From Notospermus geniculatus (Eukaryota > Nemertea > Pilidiophora > Heteronemertea > Lineidae), in NCBI GenBank assembly GCA_002633025.1, contig NMRB01000157.1, positions 443,076 through 507,075 on the forward strand: a DNA stretch of 64,000 nucleotides, in the 5' to 3' direction. Numbering within the stretch: position 1 is the first letter of the stretch; every line of letters starts with the position of its first letter. The notes beneath the pieces are model-generated. The model searched no databases and was not told the DNA's origin. It was given only the letters and a program-made list of their open reading frames with translations. The position numbers were made by a program, and so were the translations under genes. Positions 56,521 to 64,000 of the stretch are shown one piece after another.

Positions 56521-57590
56521 CAGAAACGGGTAGGACGGGTACTATGCTAGTGGTATAAATATTCAGCTGACCTAAGCACCGCAGATGGCGAGTTGAGCGT
56601 TGTAGAAGAGAACTGGGAGAGTAACTAACCCATTGGTAAAAGTCGGAAGTGTATATTTAATCCTGTGACAGAAAAGCGTGTTTCACCAGGGTCGTTGGCC
56701 AGAGTCAGTGAGTGGAAGATACATGTGCCGAGCAAGTAAGGAATATCCAGAAGCTAAAGGAGTTCCTATTCCACAGGAATTCAGTGTCTGAGGCGTCAAA
56801 AAAACAGTGTCTGATAATTGTAAGCGTACATTTGCAATTTGAAGCTGGAAATACATGTAGCTAAAATTAATAGACATCTGCTTAAGGTTTAAAGAGAAGG
56901 TGCAACGTTTTCGGGAAGGCTTCAATAGTGAAGTCTGATTGCATAAGCCAGGTCAGCTGACCCTGAGTACTATAAACTCGCTGCTGTTATGGACTTTGTA
57001 ACTGAACTCGACTTTCTTCAGTTGAGGAAAGAATCCATGTTATAGGAGAAAGTTTACAGTACCGTAATCAGAGTTTTTATTACGAATGATAAGACCCAGA
57101 GTTATGCTGAGGCGCTGAAATTTAAAAGTATATCTAAAGGACAAGATGTCATGGTCAAATTGATACATTAACAACTTGGTATTGATGCGCCATTTGATAA
57201 TGTGTATACACTACTACCAGTACCGCCATTACAAAGATCGCTCTGACAGGTGCCAATCTTGCTCGGGTGTCGGATTTTACATCCACTTCAACAAAGAAAC
57301 TAAGTATCACTCATTCAGAGGCTGGAAGTGATCACGTGCCACTTTATCAAAGGAAACATATGTGGGTAAAAGCGGAGGTGCTCATCCAGCAGCCAACTCG
57401 TGAAGCAGACCGAAAGTAGAATGTGGACAGTAAGGGAGAAGGATTCTACAATCATCGATGTCCCTCTAAGCAGGAAGGCGAGTTGTTCGGCGAAATGCAC
57501 GACATATACATGTACTGCTTTTAATGGTATAGGCCTATTGATGCACTTAGCGGGAATAGGAAATAATTGAGCAACCTTCAAGATTGAAGC
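56521..57590. other. Unassigned, probably decayed transposon coding sequence
   Basis: Short plus-strand open pieces interrupted by stops (for example around 56640-56735, SRKCIFNPVTEKRVSPG) suggest old protein-coding sequence, but I recognise no family. Nothing else is seen. Confidence 0.3.
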
Positions 57591-57599
57591 GTCCACCAT

Positions 57600-58006
57600 G
57601 TGTAACTCCTGGCAGACCACGTAAGACGGATCAATATCCAACCATCATAAGTACGGCCAAAGATTTCATTGAGGCGAATGGGTATTCTGCACACAAACGT
57701 AGGAGAATGGAAACCGGAAGTTGTGGGGTATCCCTGGTGACATTCAGAAGAATCTACTTGAAAACGTTCCCGGACTCCCAAGAAGATGGTATTAGTCTTC
57801 ATAGACCCAACTTTTTAACTCTTTCTATAATAATGTTTTATAATCTCGTCTCATACCCGCATTGATAACTTTGATCATTTCGGGTTTTATGTTCTCTGCC
57901 CTCAATGCCTTTATTCTTACAACTTTTCATCTATTTTTCTTATTATTCATTGTAATTCTATTTTACCTCTGTGAAGCGCCACTGACAATTCAATTTAAAG
58001 TGCAAA

Positions 58007-58062
<56 letters not shown>

Positions 58063-58420
58063 AGTAGCAAGGTTAATGGAGCCTCCTTGTCAGAACACTC
58101 ATTCTTCTAATCGTTATACCAGTGTTATACATGTAAACGCACGCATTCCCGCAAAAGTCAAGGACTTTGCAAATCCACAAAACACATTCAAAGAAAACTT
58201 CAGAGAATGTGTTAGCAAGGACACGGAACTGCACACAAACGTAGGAGAACGGAAACTGGAAGTTGTGGGGTATCCCTGGGTGACATTCAGAAGAATCTAC
58301 TTGAAAACGTTCCTGGACTTCAAGGTTAATGCAGCCCCCTCGTCAAAACACCCATTCTTCTAATTGTTATACCAGTGTTATAAATGCACGCATTCCCGCA
58401 AAGGTCAGTGATTTTGCCAA
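57600..58420. repeat. Partial tandem duplication of a decayed gene segment
   Basis: Text around 57690-57785 (ACACAAACGTAGGAGAATGG, CATTCAGAAGAATCTACTTG) recurs at 58236-58330, and text at 58072-58165 (TTCTTCTAATCGTTATACCA) recurs at 58330-58410. The unit is about 260-550 bases depending on the pair, with an ATT microsatellite between. Confidence 0.65.
58005..58063. repeat. (ATT)n microsatellite
   Basis: About 19 consecutive TTA/ATT triplets. Confidence 0.95.
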
Positions 58421-58830
58421 GGACATCCACTTATGTAGAAGCAAAGTAAAATTACTTCGTGAGTTTTTTTCAGAATTTTCAAGTGATTGCAACCTCTTGT
58501 CCTGTGATGACAAGAACAAAATTAATATTGGTACAACGCAATTTCCAGGTATATAAACATCACGCATTCTTTCCAAAGAATGACTACCCCAACTATTCTG
58601 ACCATGATTTTCCTGAAGTCAAGTGTGTCGTGGGTTTTCAAGCCTCAAGGCCATTGCTAATCGGCCATATCGGGCGACACATAACGTCAATTACAAGGAC
58701 TCTATTCAAGCAAACCGTACCGAGACCCGCAAGTCTACGCCCTACACTGTCCATTCACTACAGGGGATTGTGCTTTATCTTCCTGTTAACCAATCACAAG
58801 GTGGACCTAGCGGACGAAAACATATAATTA
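58385..58830 (+). pseudogene. Decayed transposon-type protein with SCDDKNKINIGT motif
   Basis: Frames contain KVKLLREFFSEFSSDCNLLS, CDDKNKINIGTTQFPG, then HAFFPKNDYPNYSDHDFPEV, and in another frame NRPYRATHNVNYKDSI. The sequence 'DDK..i.iG' followed by 'hd.p....' recalls proteins carried by repetitive elements in marine invertebrates, possibly a DDE-type integrase fold, but I cannot name the superfamily. Frame changes at about 58550 and 58620 show it is broken. Confidence 0.5.
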
Positions 58831-58874
58831 TGGTTACGTTCACCGTCAGTCGGCGCTGTGGTCGATAAGGCGCG

Positions 58875-59040
58875 TGTTGTGTGAGGGGTCCAGAAGTTTG
58901 GGGGTTCATTCATGATTCAGGGGCAAACAAACAGACACCGAGAAGACGTAATTAACCACATGTATTCGAGCGTTCTCTCGACCCTCCCGGAAGGTGGCAG
59001 CACCAGCCGGTGGTCTCACTGCACAATAGCTTACACAACA
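58875..59040 (-). repeat. 3' LTR (166 bp)
   Basis: Plus-strand text TGTTGTGTGAGGGGTCC to AGCTTACACAACA. The termini form the inverted repeat TGTTGTGT/ACACAACA. Left flank ends AAGGCGCG. Confidence 0.9.
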
Positions 59041-59053
59041 TCTCCCTTTCAAG
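59041..59053 (-). other. Polypurine tract
   Basis: On the minus strand, CTTGAAAGGGAGA immediately precedes the LTR start TGTTGTG, as expected for the plus-strand primer of reverse transcription. Confidence 0.75.
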
Positions 59054-59349
59054 GACTACCAACAAATGAAACAAATTTCAACTCCATGTGACTGAGTCCA
59101 ATAAATGCACTTTCGCATAGCTAAGAAACAGAATGCAAATAAAACTGATCTCCGCCCTACCTGAGACAAGCATGATACTGATTACCAGAAAATTTTCATT
59201 CAAACTAGAACACACACACTGGTTAAAAACACAAAACAAAAGGCTCTTAACATAGAACACCGTTGTATGTAGGGGTATGTCTCTATAGCCCTGTCTCCTG
59301 CCTGTACCAAGTATACTGAGAGGCATCTCTATGAGCCCCCTATGGGTCT

Positions 59350-62300
59350 CTACAAGTCCAAGCGATCGGGTGGCTTCACGATTCTGCTGGATCTCCTTGG
59401 ACCACCCAGAGATAAAGGACTACCAGTTTGCAAGACTGTCTCTGTGGGGGTGACCACGGTTTCGTCAGTCCCAGTTCCTAGATTGGTCGTATCTGGATCG
59501 CGCTCGACTGCTACATTGGAATCTCCAGTATTGTCTTTGGAATGGCAGGACTGAGAAGCAAAGTTCATCATGTTCATTTTGGCGAGAGCTCGACGGTTCC
59601 TGCAGAGTTCTGAGCCATGATCTGACTTCACCAAATAGGATCGTGGGGTATCGCTCTTTCCTACCACAGTGGCCGTAACTTCCTTGTCGCGTATCCATAC
59701 TCGGTCTCCCTCCTCCAGCAGTTCGAGTTCCCGTGCCCCGTGACGTTTGTCTGCATTGGCAGCTTGTTTACGACGATACTCGGCCTCGGTCTGCTGGAGT
59801 TTGTTGAGATCTGGCCATGCGGGGTTCAACTTTTCCGGTAGCTGGGGGAGATTGGTCCTGAGACGTCGCCCCATCAACAGCTCTGCTGGGCTATATCCGT
59901 GATATAGTGGAGTGGAGCGATACGCGAGTAATGCTTTGTAGGGATCATCGGTTTTCTTGAGCAGATCCTTCACTGTTTGTACCGCGCGTTCGACCTCTGC
60001 ATTGCCCTGCGGGTACAGGGGGCTGCTAGTAACGTGTTGGAAGTTGTAGTCTTTTGCAAAGTCCGAAAATTCTTGCGAGTCATACTGGGGGCCGTTATCA
60101 GATCGCACGCGTTCGGGTACGCCGTGTCTTGCGAAGATAGATTTCAGGTGATTGATGGCCGCTTCTGACGACAGACTAGTCATCTTTGCAAGTTCGATAT
60201 ACCTTGAAAAATAGTCAATCACGACGATGTAGTGGGACTTTCGAAGTTCACATAGGTCTGTTCCCACGATCTGCCAAGGCCGTTTCGGGAATTCTGTTGA
60301 CACGTTCGGTTCGTGGCGCACAACTCGTTCTTTTGCACAAATGTCACAGTTTTTGACCATTTCCTCCAGCTGTTTGCTTAGACCAGGCCACCAAACAGAT
60401 TCATGAGCACGTCTCCGGCATTTTGTTATGCCCTGGTGACCCTCGTGCAACTTATCTAGTATATCAACACGCAGGTCCGAGGGTATGACGAGTCTGGTTC
60501 CTTTCAGTAGTAACCCTTCGTGAACTGTCAATTCGCCTGCATATGCCCAGTATGGTTTCATCGGCGTTTTGAGTCGACTTTTGTCTGGCCAGCCTTCTTC
60601 ACAGTAGCGTATTATTTCCATGCAAACTTCGTCTTGTGCAAGGCTTTCGCGAATTTGGCAGAGACGCTGCTCTGTAGCTGGATGTTGTACGACTGCTTCC
60701 ACGTATGCTTTGACATCCTGCTGCAGCTGTTCCTCGTTTGGTGTGGGTGATTCCGCAAGAGGCGCCCTTGAAAGCGTATCCGCTATGTGTAGTTCTTTCC
60801 CTGCCACATGGGAGATAGTATAGCTGAACCGCATCAGTCGTAGTTTGAAGCGCTGAACACGCGCTGGTAGCTCATCGACGCTTTTACTAGAGCTGAGCAG
60901 GGGGACCAACGGTTTGTGGTCTGTATGAATGTAAAAATGTCTTCCGATCAGGTAATCTTGGAACCTTTCACAAGCCCACGTCGCCGCAAGGGCCTCTTTC
61001 TCCACTTGTGCGTACCGCTTCTCTGTTTCGGTCAATGACCGGGATGCATATGCTACGGGTTTCCAAGTTGAATCATCCTGCAGTTGCTTCAGTACAGCCC
61101 CAGTTCCAAATGATGATGCATCGGCCGATACCAGAGTGTCCTTTCCTGGGTCATATAGCGCTAGGACATCGTCCGACGTCAAGCATTCCTTCAGTGCACT
61201 GAATGCTTGTTGTTGTGGCTTGTCCCACACCCAACAGTTCTCTTTGACAAGAAGCTGTCTCAACGGTTCCGTTTTGTCTGCGAGCTGAGGAATAAACTTC
61301 CCCAGGTGGTTGACCATCCCTAAGAAACGTCGGACGTCTGAAACGTTCTGCGGGGTGTCCATGTCACATATGGCTTTTATCTTGCCTGGGTCTGGGTGGA
61401 TGCCGTTTGCATCAATGATGAACCCGAGATACTTTACCCTGCTGACCGAAAATTCACACTTTTCCGGATTGAGTGTAACACCAGCCTCACGTAGGCGTTT
61501 CATAACTTCATGTAGCCTAGAGTCATGCTCCGCCTGAGTTTTACCGAATATCAGAATATCATCCATGTGGCACAGCACACCATCTAGACCTTCGAAGAGT
61601 TCCTGCATACGGCGCTGAAAGTATTCCGGTGCGGAGGAAATACCATATGGCAGGCGGTTAAAGCAGAACCTGCCAAATGGAGTAACAAACGTTGTGAGTT
61701 TGGAGGACTCTTTGTTGAGAGGCACTTGCCAGAATCCAGAGTTTGCATCGAGTTTTGTAAAGACCTTAGCTCCTGTGAGCTGTGATAGGGTTTGTTCAAC
61801 GGACGGTAGGATTATTTTCTCGCGTTTCACACTTTCGTTAAGTTTTGTGAGATCCACGCAAATTCTGACTGTTCCATTAGGCTTCGGGACCACCACCATC
61901 CCCGCGCACCAGTTTGTCGGTTCAGTTATTTTCTGTATCACCCCTATGTTCTCCATTCGAATCAATTCCTCCTTGACCTTCCGAAACAAAGGCATCGGAA
62001 CTCTCCTTGGTGTCGAAATAGCATATGGCTTTGCCGAGTCCTCCAGTTTTATCTCATACTCTCCCTGCATTTTCCCAAGGGCGTTGAACAACTCCGGGTA
62101 CTCTTTTTTCCATTTCTGAGCGTTGGGGGAGGAGGCAACAGCATTTACTACTGACACAAGGTCCATTTTTCTGATAACCGGTTGTCCTAGTAATGGCTTT
62201 CTAAGATCACGCACCACGTACACGTCAGTTAAAGCACATTTGCCTGCCTTCTTGAGCGTAACAGTAAACATGCCCACTACATCAAGTTTAGTACCGCCCG

Positions 62301-63315
62301 CACCATATAGGGTCTTGCGAGGTGCTTTGAGTTTACCGAACCGTTGGTGGTACTGCGCTATTGGTAAACACGAAACTTCCGCACCGGTGTCTACTTCCCA
62401 TTCAATTGGATCATTTCCTATAGGAATGGTGCATGACCACTGTGACGAGAGATCAGACTCGGTCTCCGTTTGAACCTGACCCAAAAAGGCACTTTCGTCC
62501 TCATCCTCATCCTGCTGCGCCGAGCCCACTTGATGGACAGAGGACTTGAGTCGACAGACTCTCGAATAATGTCCTATTTTTTTGCAAAAATGGCACTCTG
62601 AATCCTTCGCTGGACACTTGACACGATCGTGGTTTGGTTGATGTCCGCACCACGAACATTTCGAGTTAGGATTTTGCTGTTTCTTATCGAATTTCATCTC
62701 TTTTCTTTCGGTTTTCCGTGGCTTCCACTGTTTCCCTTGTTTAACTGCATCCACCTCAGCTGCAGGAGCGCCATCTGGGTTCCGCACTAGCGCCTGTTGG
62801 CTTTTGATGGCTTCACTTTGACGCGACAGATTTACGGCTTTCGTTAGTGTGAGGTCCGCATCCATTTGCAGCTTTTCAGCCAGTTTGTCATCTCGTACGC
62901 CAGCGACAATCCTGTCACGAATCATTTCCTCCTGTAGGCCACCATAGTTACAGTGTTCAGCCAATCCATACAGTGCAGTAATAAAGGAATCAACCGACTC
63001 ATCAACCTGCTGTTTCCGAGCATTGAATTTAGCACGTTCGTAAATGACGTTGCGTCTAACGATAAAGTGTCCTTGGAACTTCTCTTTGACAACCTTCAAT
63101 TTCTTACTGTCATCCTCCGACAGGCCAAAGGTATTGAAAATTTCATCGGCTTTGCTGCCCATACAGTATATCATAGTGTTCACCTGCTGTTCCTCACTCT
63201 TCTCTTGTAGGCCTGAGGCCTGAGCGAACCGTTCGAACCTTTTAAGCCACTTGGGCCAATCTACAGGTTTGGAAAAGTCAAAGTTCTCCGGTGGCGTGAC
63301 CTGGAACGTCGCCAT
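59350..63315 (-). CDS. Gag-Pol polyprotein of Ty3/Gypsy element, intact (1321 aa)
   Basis: One continuous frame. Residues 1-190: Gag-like helical region. About 220-254: two zinc-knuckle-like motifs (CSWCGHQPNHDRVKC, then CHFCKKIGHYSRVC). Aspartic protease: VDTGAEVSCL at about 308-317. Reverse transcriptase about 440-630, with LDANSGFWQV and active site HMDDILIFG near 583-591 (His where Tyr is commoner). RNase H: SADASSFGTGAV and later THTDHKPLV, E774-region EKEALAATW. Integrase: H..H (HEGHQG) and NCDIC zinc site near 957-993, then catalytic D1020, D1073 and E1109 (D35E spacing correct). A C-terminal tail of about 200 residues ends IVKPPDRLDL. No frameshift, stop or missing catalytic residue was found, so it could be functional. 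Gag and Pol are fused without the usual frameshift. Confidence 0.95.
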   Translation of the reverse strand: MATFQVTPPENFDFSKPVDWPKWLKRFERFAQASGLQEKSEEQQVNTMIYCMGSKADEIFNTFGLSEDDSKKLKVVKEKFQGHFIVRRNVIYERAKFNARKQQVDESVDSFITALYGLAEHCNYGGLQEEMIRDRIVAGVRDDKLAEKLQMDADLTLTKAVNLSRQSEAIKSQQALVRNPDGAPAAEVDAVKQGKQWKPRKTERKEMKFDKKQQNPNSKCSWCGHQPNHDRVKCPAKDSECHFCKKIGHYSRVCRLKSSVHQVGSAQQDEDEDESAFLGQVQTETESDLSSQWSCTIPIGNDPIEWEVDTGAEVSCLPIAQYHQRFGKLKAPRKTLYGAGGTKLDVVGMFTVTLKKAGKCALTDVYVVRDLRKPLLGQPVIRKMDLVSVVNAVASSPNAQKWKKEYPELFNALGKMQGEYEIKLEDSAKPYAISTPRRVPMPLFRKVKEELIRMENIGVIQKITEPTNWCAGMVVVPKPNGTVRICVDLTKLNESVKREKIILPSVEQTLSQLTGAKVFTKLDANSGFWQVPLNKESSKLTTFVTPFGRFCFNRLPYGISSAPEYFQRRMQELFEGLDGVLCHMDDILIFGKTQAEHDSRLHEVMKRLREAGVTLNPEKCEFSVSRVKYLGFIIDANGIHPDPGKIKAICDMDTPQNVSDVRRFLGMVNHLGKFIPQLADKTEPLRQLLVKENCWVWDKPQQQAFSALKECLTSDDVLALYDPGKDTLVSADASSFGTGAVLKQLQDDSTWKPVAYASRSLTETEKRYAQVEKEALAATWACERFQDYLIGRHFYIHTDHKPLVPLLSSSKSVDELPARVQRFKLRLMRFSYTISHVAGKELHIADTLSRAPLAESPTPNEEQLQQDVKAYVEAVVQHPATEQRLCQIRESLAQDEVCMEIIRYCEEGWPDKSRLKTPMKPYWAYAGELTVHEGLLLKGTRLVIPSDLRVDILDKLHEGHQGITKCRRRAHESVWWPGLSKQLEEMVKNCDICAKERVVRHEPNVSTEFPKRPWQIVGTDLCELRKSHYIVVIDYFSRYIELAKMTSLSSEAAINHLKSIFARHGVPERVRSDNGPQYDSQEFSDFAKDYNFQHVTSSPLYPQGNAEVERAVQTVKDLLKKTDDPYKALLAYRSTPLYHGYSPAELLMGRRLRTNLPQLPEKLNPAWPDLNKLQQTEAEYRRKQAANADKRHGARELELLEEGDRVWIRDKEVTATVVGKSDTPRSYLVKSDHGSELCRNRRALAKMNMMNFASQSCHSKDNTGDSNVAVERDPDTTNLGTGTDETVVTPTETVLQTGSPLSLGGPRRSSRIVKPPDRLDL

Positions 63316-63491
63316 TCTGACCCGCTATGCACTCCCGTGTATTCCGCTGTACACTGTCACACTACTAGGCCTAATGCTTCGTCGCCGTGCATGCGTGGCC
63401 GTCTGCGTGTTTGTTGTTGCCTACCGTTCAGCCGGTTTTCCGTGCCCCGAATCGCTTTGCCGTGGGTCATTTACACTGTCAATCAATTCTT

Positions 63492-63508
63492 GCACACTTC
63501 TGACACCA
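63492..63508 (-). other. Primer binding site
   Basis: Minus-strand TGGTGTCAGAAGTGTGC starts right after the LTR end ACACAACA. This sequence type is commonly read as complementary to a tRNA-Leu 3' end in Ty3/Gypsy elements. The leader to the Gag start is about 180 bases. Confidence 0.7.
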
Positions 63509-63607
63509 TGTTGTGTGAGGGGTCCAGAAGTTTGGGGGTTCATTCATGATTCAGGGGCAAACAAACAGACACCGAGAAGACGTAATTAACCACATGTATT
63601 CGAGCGT
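63509..63607 (-). repeat. 5' LTR, truncated at an N join
   Basis: The first 99 bases match the other LTR without visible difference, then stop at TATTCGAGCGT before the N at 63608. The remaining ~67 bases are missing. Confidence 0.88.
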
Positions 63608-63648
63608 NTACGTTCACCGTCAGTCGGCGCTGTGGTCGATAAGGCGCG
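63608..63648. other. Single-N join followed by a repeat of the element's other flank
   Basis: After N at 63608, the 40 bases TACGTTCACCGTCAGTCGGC ... AAGGCGCG repeat 58835-58874 exactly. This is far too long to be a target duplication of an LTR element. See findings. Confidence 0.85.
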
Positions 63649-64000
63649 GGCGACCAATCACATTCAGTGTTACATGTTCAACTTAATCATAGGTTCATTT
63701 TTCGTTTTCGTACGGTCAGTTTTGATACATACCTAATAGGTCTGTCTCATCAAAGAACGTTAGGGACGGACGGGAACCTAAGAAGTACCTAATTCAACGT
63801 CCCAGGTTTGTTACCTTTGATGCTATTGGTTACACGAGCATTTATCACCGGGGCTGCGCTGCTGTGATGAATACAAAGGTAAGGTCCTCCTTCTGATTGG
63901 TGGTCACCAAGGCAGATTAGGAACGCCCACTTATACAGTAGCTTTTTTGACAGAGTGCGTTGGTTGACTGCCAATGAAGGGAAAACGATGATACCGAATA
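63649..64000. other. No gene recognised
   Basis: Unique-looking sequence after the retrotransposon insertion site. No coding or RNA feature supported. Confidence 0.5.

Larger units (their letters stand above)
58875..63607 (-). mobile_element. Ty3/Gypsy LTR retrotransposon, near-complete
   Basis: On the minus strand: 5' LTR (truncated by an assembly join), primer site, leader, single Gag-Pol frame, polypurine tract and 3' LTR. The LTR ends are TGTTGTGT...ACACAACA. The pol gene is intact and the compared LTR parts look the same, which points to recent activity. No envelope frame is present. By the single frame, protein order and primer type it fits the Mag/SURL-like branch, but the branch is inferred. 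Confidence 0.92.

Noticed and set aside
59342-63589. Plus-strand frames of 60-141 codons opposite the pol gene
   Set aside because: They are antisense readings of the intact minus-strand Gag-Pol frame.

Overview
The window looks like eukaryotic DNA from an animal, probably a marine invertebrate and quite possibly a deuterostome. The evidence is a spread-out, multi-exon gene with GT-AG introns and consistent phases, very long introns packed with DNA-transposon debris, and a Ty3/Gypsy retrotransposon. The species cannot be fixed from the sequence alone. There is no sign of bacterial operons, CRISPR arrays or prokaryotic signals. Four N runs (12683-13436, 33269-33284, 56284-56386 and single Ns elsewhere) mark it as a draft assembly.

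The host content I can defend is one + strand gene running from about 9.4 kb to 50.4 kb. Eight exons are visible, at about 9446-9628, 17769-17879, 20469-20717, 26177-26322, 42566-42766, 43300-43497, 46843-46944 and 50311-50429. The first three encode most of a von Willebrand factor A domain and the rest encode a chymotrypsin-fold (S1) serine protease domain. This is the architecture of complement factor B/C2. Reading phases join wherever adjacent exons are visible. The 5' end (MIDAS exon and any sushi domains) lies upstream or was not recognised. The exon expected to carry the catalytic histidine was not found between 26323 and 42565. The catalytic serine position reads GDVGAP instead of GDSGGP, and the usual IVGG activation motif is replaced by NIGTG. 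As sequenced, this is a protease-dead homologue with an otherwise intact reading frame.

The introns are a stack of inverted-repeat elements. They include a mariner deletion derivative (2.2-3.0 kb), a 3.5 kb TA-flanked foldback with mirrored arrays of a ~147 bp unit (5.5-9.1 kb), and its short relative (25.2-26.1 kb). There is a Mutator-like MITE with a 9 bp target duplication (18.1-18.8 kb), a pogo-type element with a broken transposase (35.6-36.6 kb), Harbinger-type MITEs with TAA duplications (43.7-44.5 kb), and many other palindromic MITEs and tandem arrays. Three loci have tRNA-like Pol III boxes.

Downstream of the gene, 50.5-53.5 kb holds a near-perfect 210 bp palindrome and two more TIR elements. 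From 53.8 to 58.8 kb there is a graveyard of broken pieces: a truncated LTR retrotransposon end, PIF/Harbinger transposase fragments, a YqaJ-type exonuclease fragment, a PHD-finger fragment and an unidentified transposon protein. From 58.9 to 63.6 kb lies an apparently young Ty3/Gypsy element (minus strand) with one intact 1321-residue Gag-Pol frame. Its far LTR is cut by a single-N join followed by a 40 bp repeat of its other flank, which suggests two haplotypes were stitched together. The extreme left edge carries the start of an AT-rich minus-strand reading frame that resembles capsid-type proteins of Polinton-like elements.
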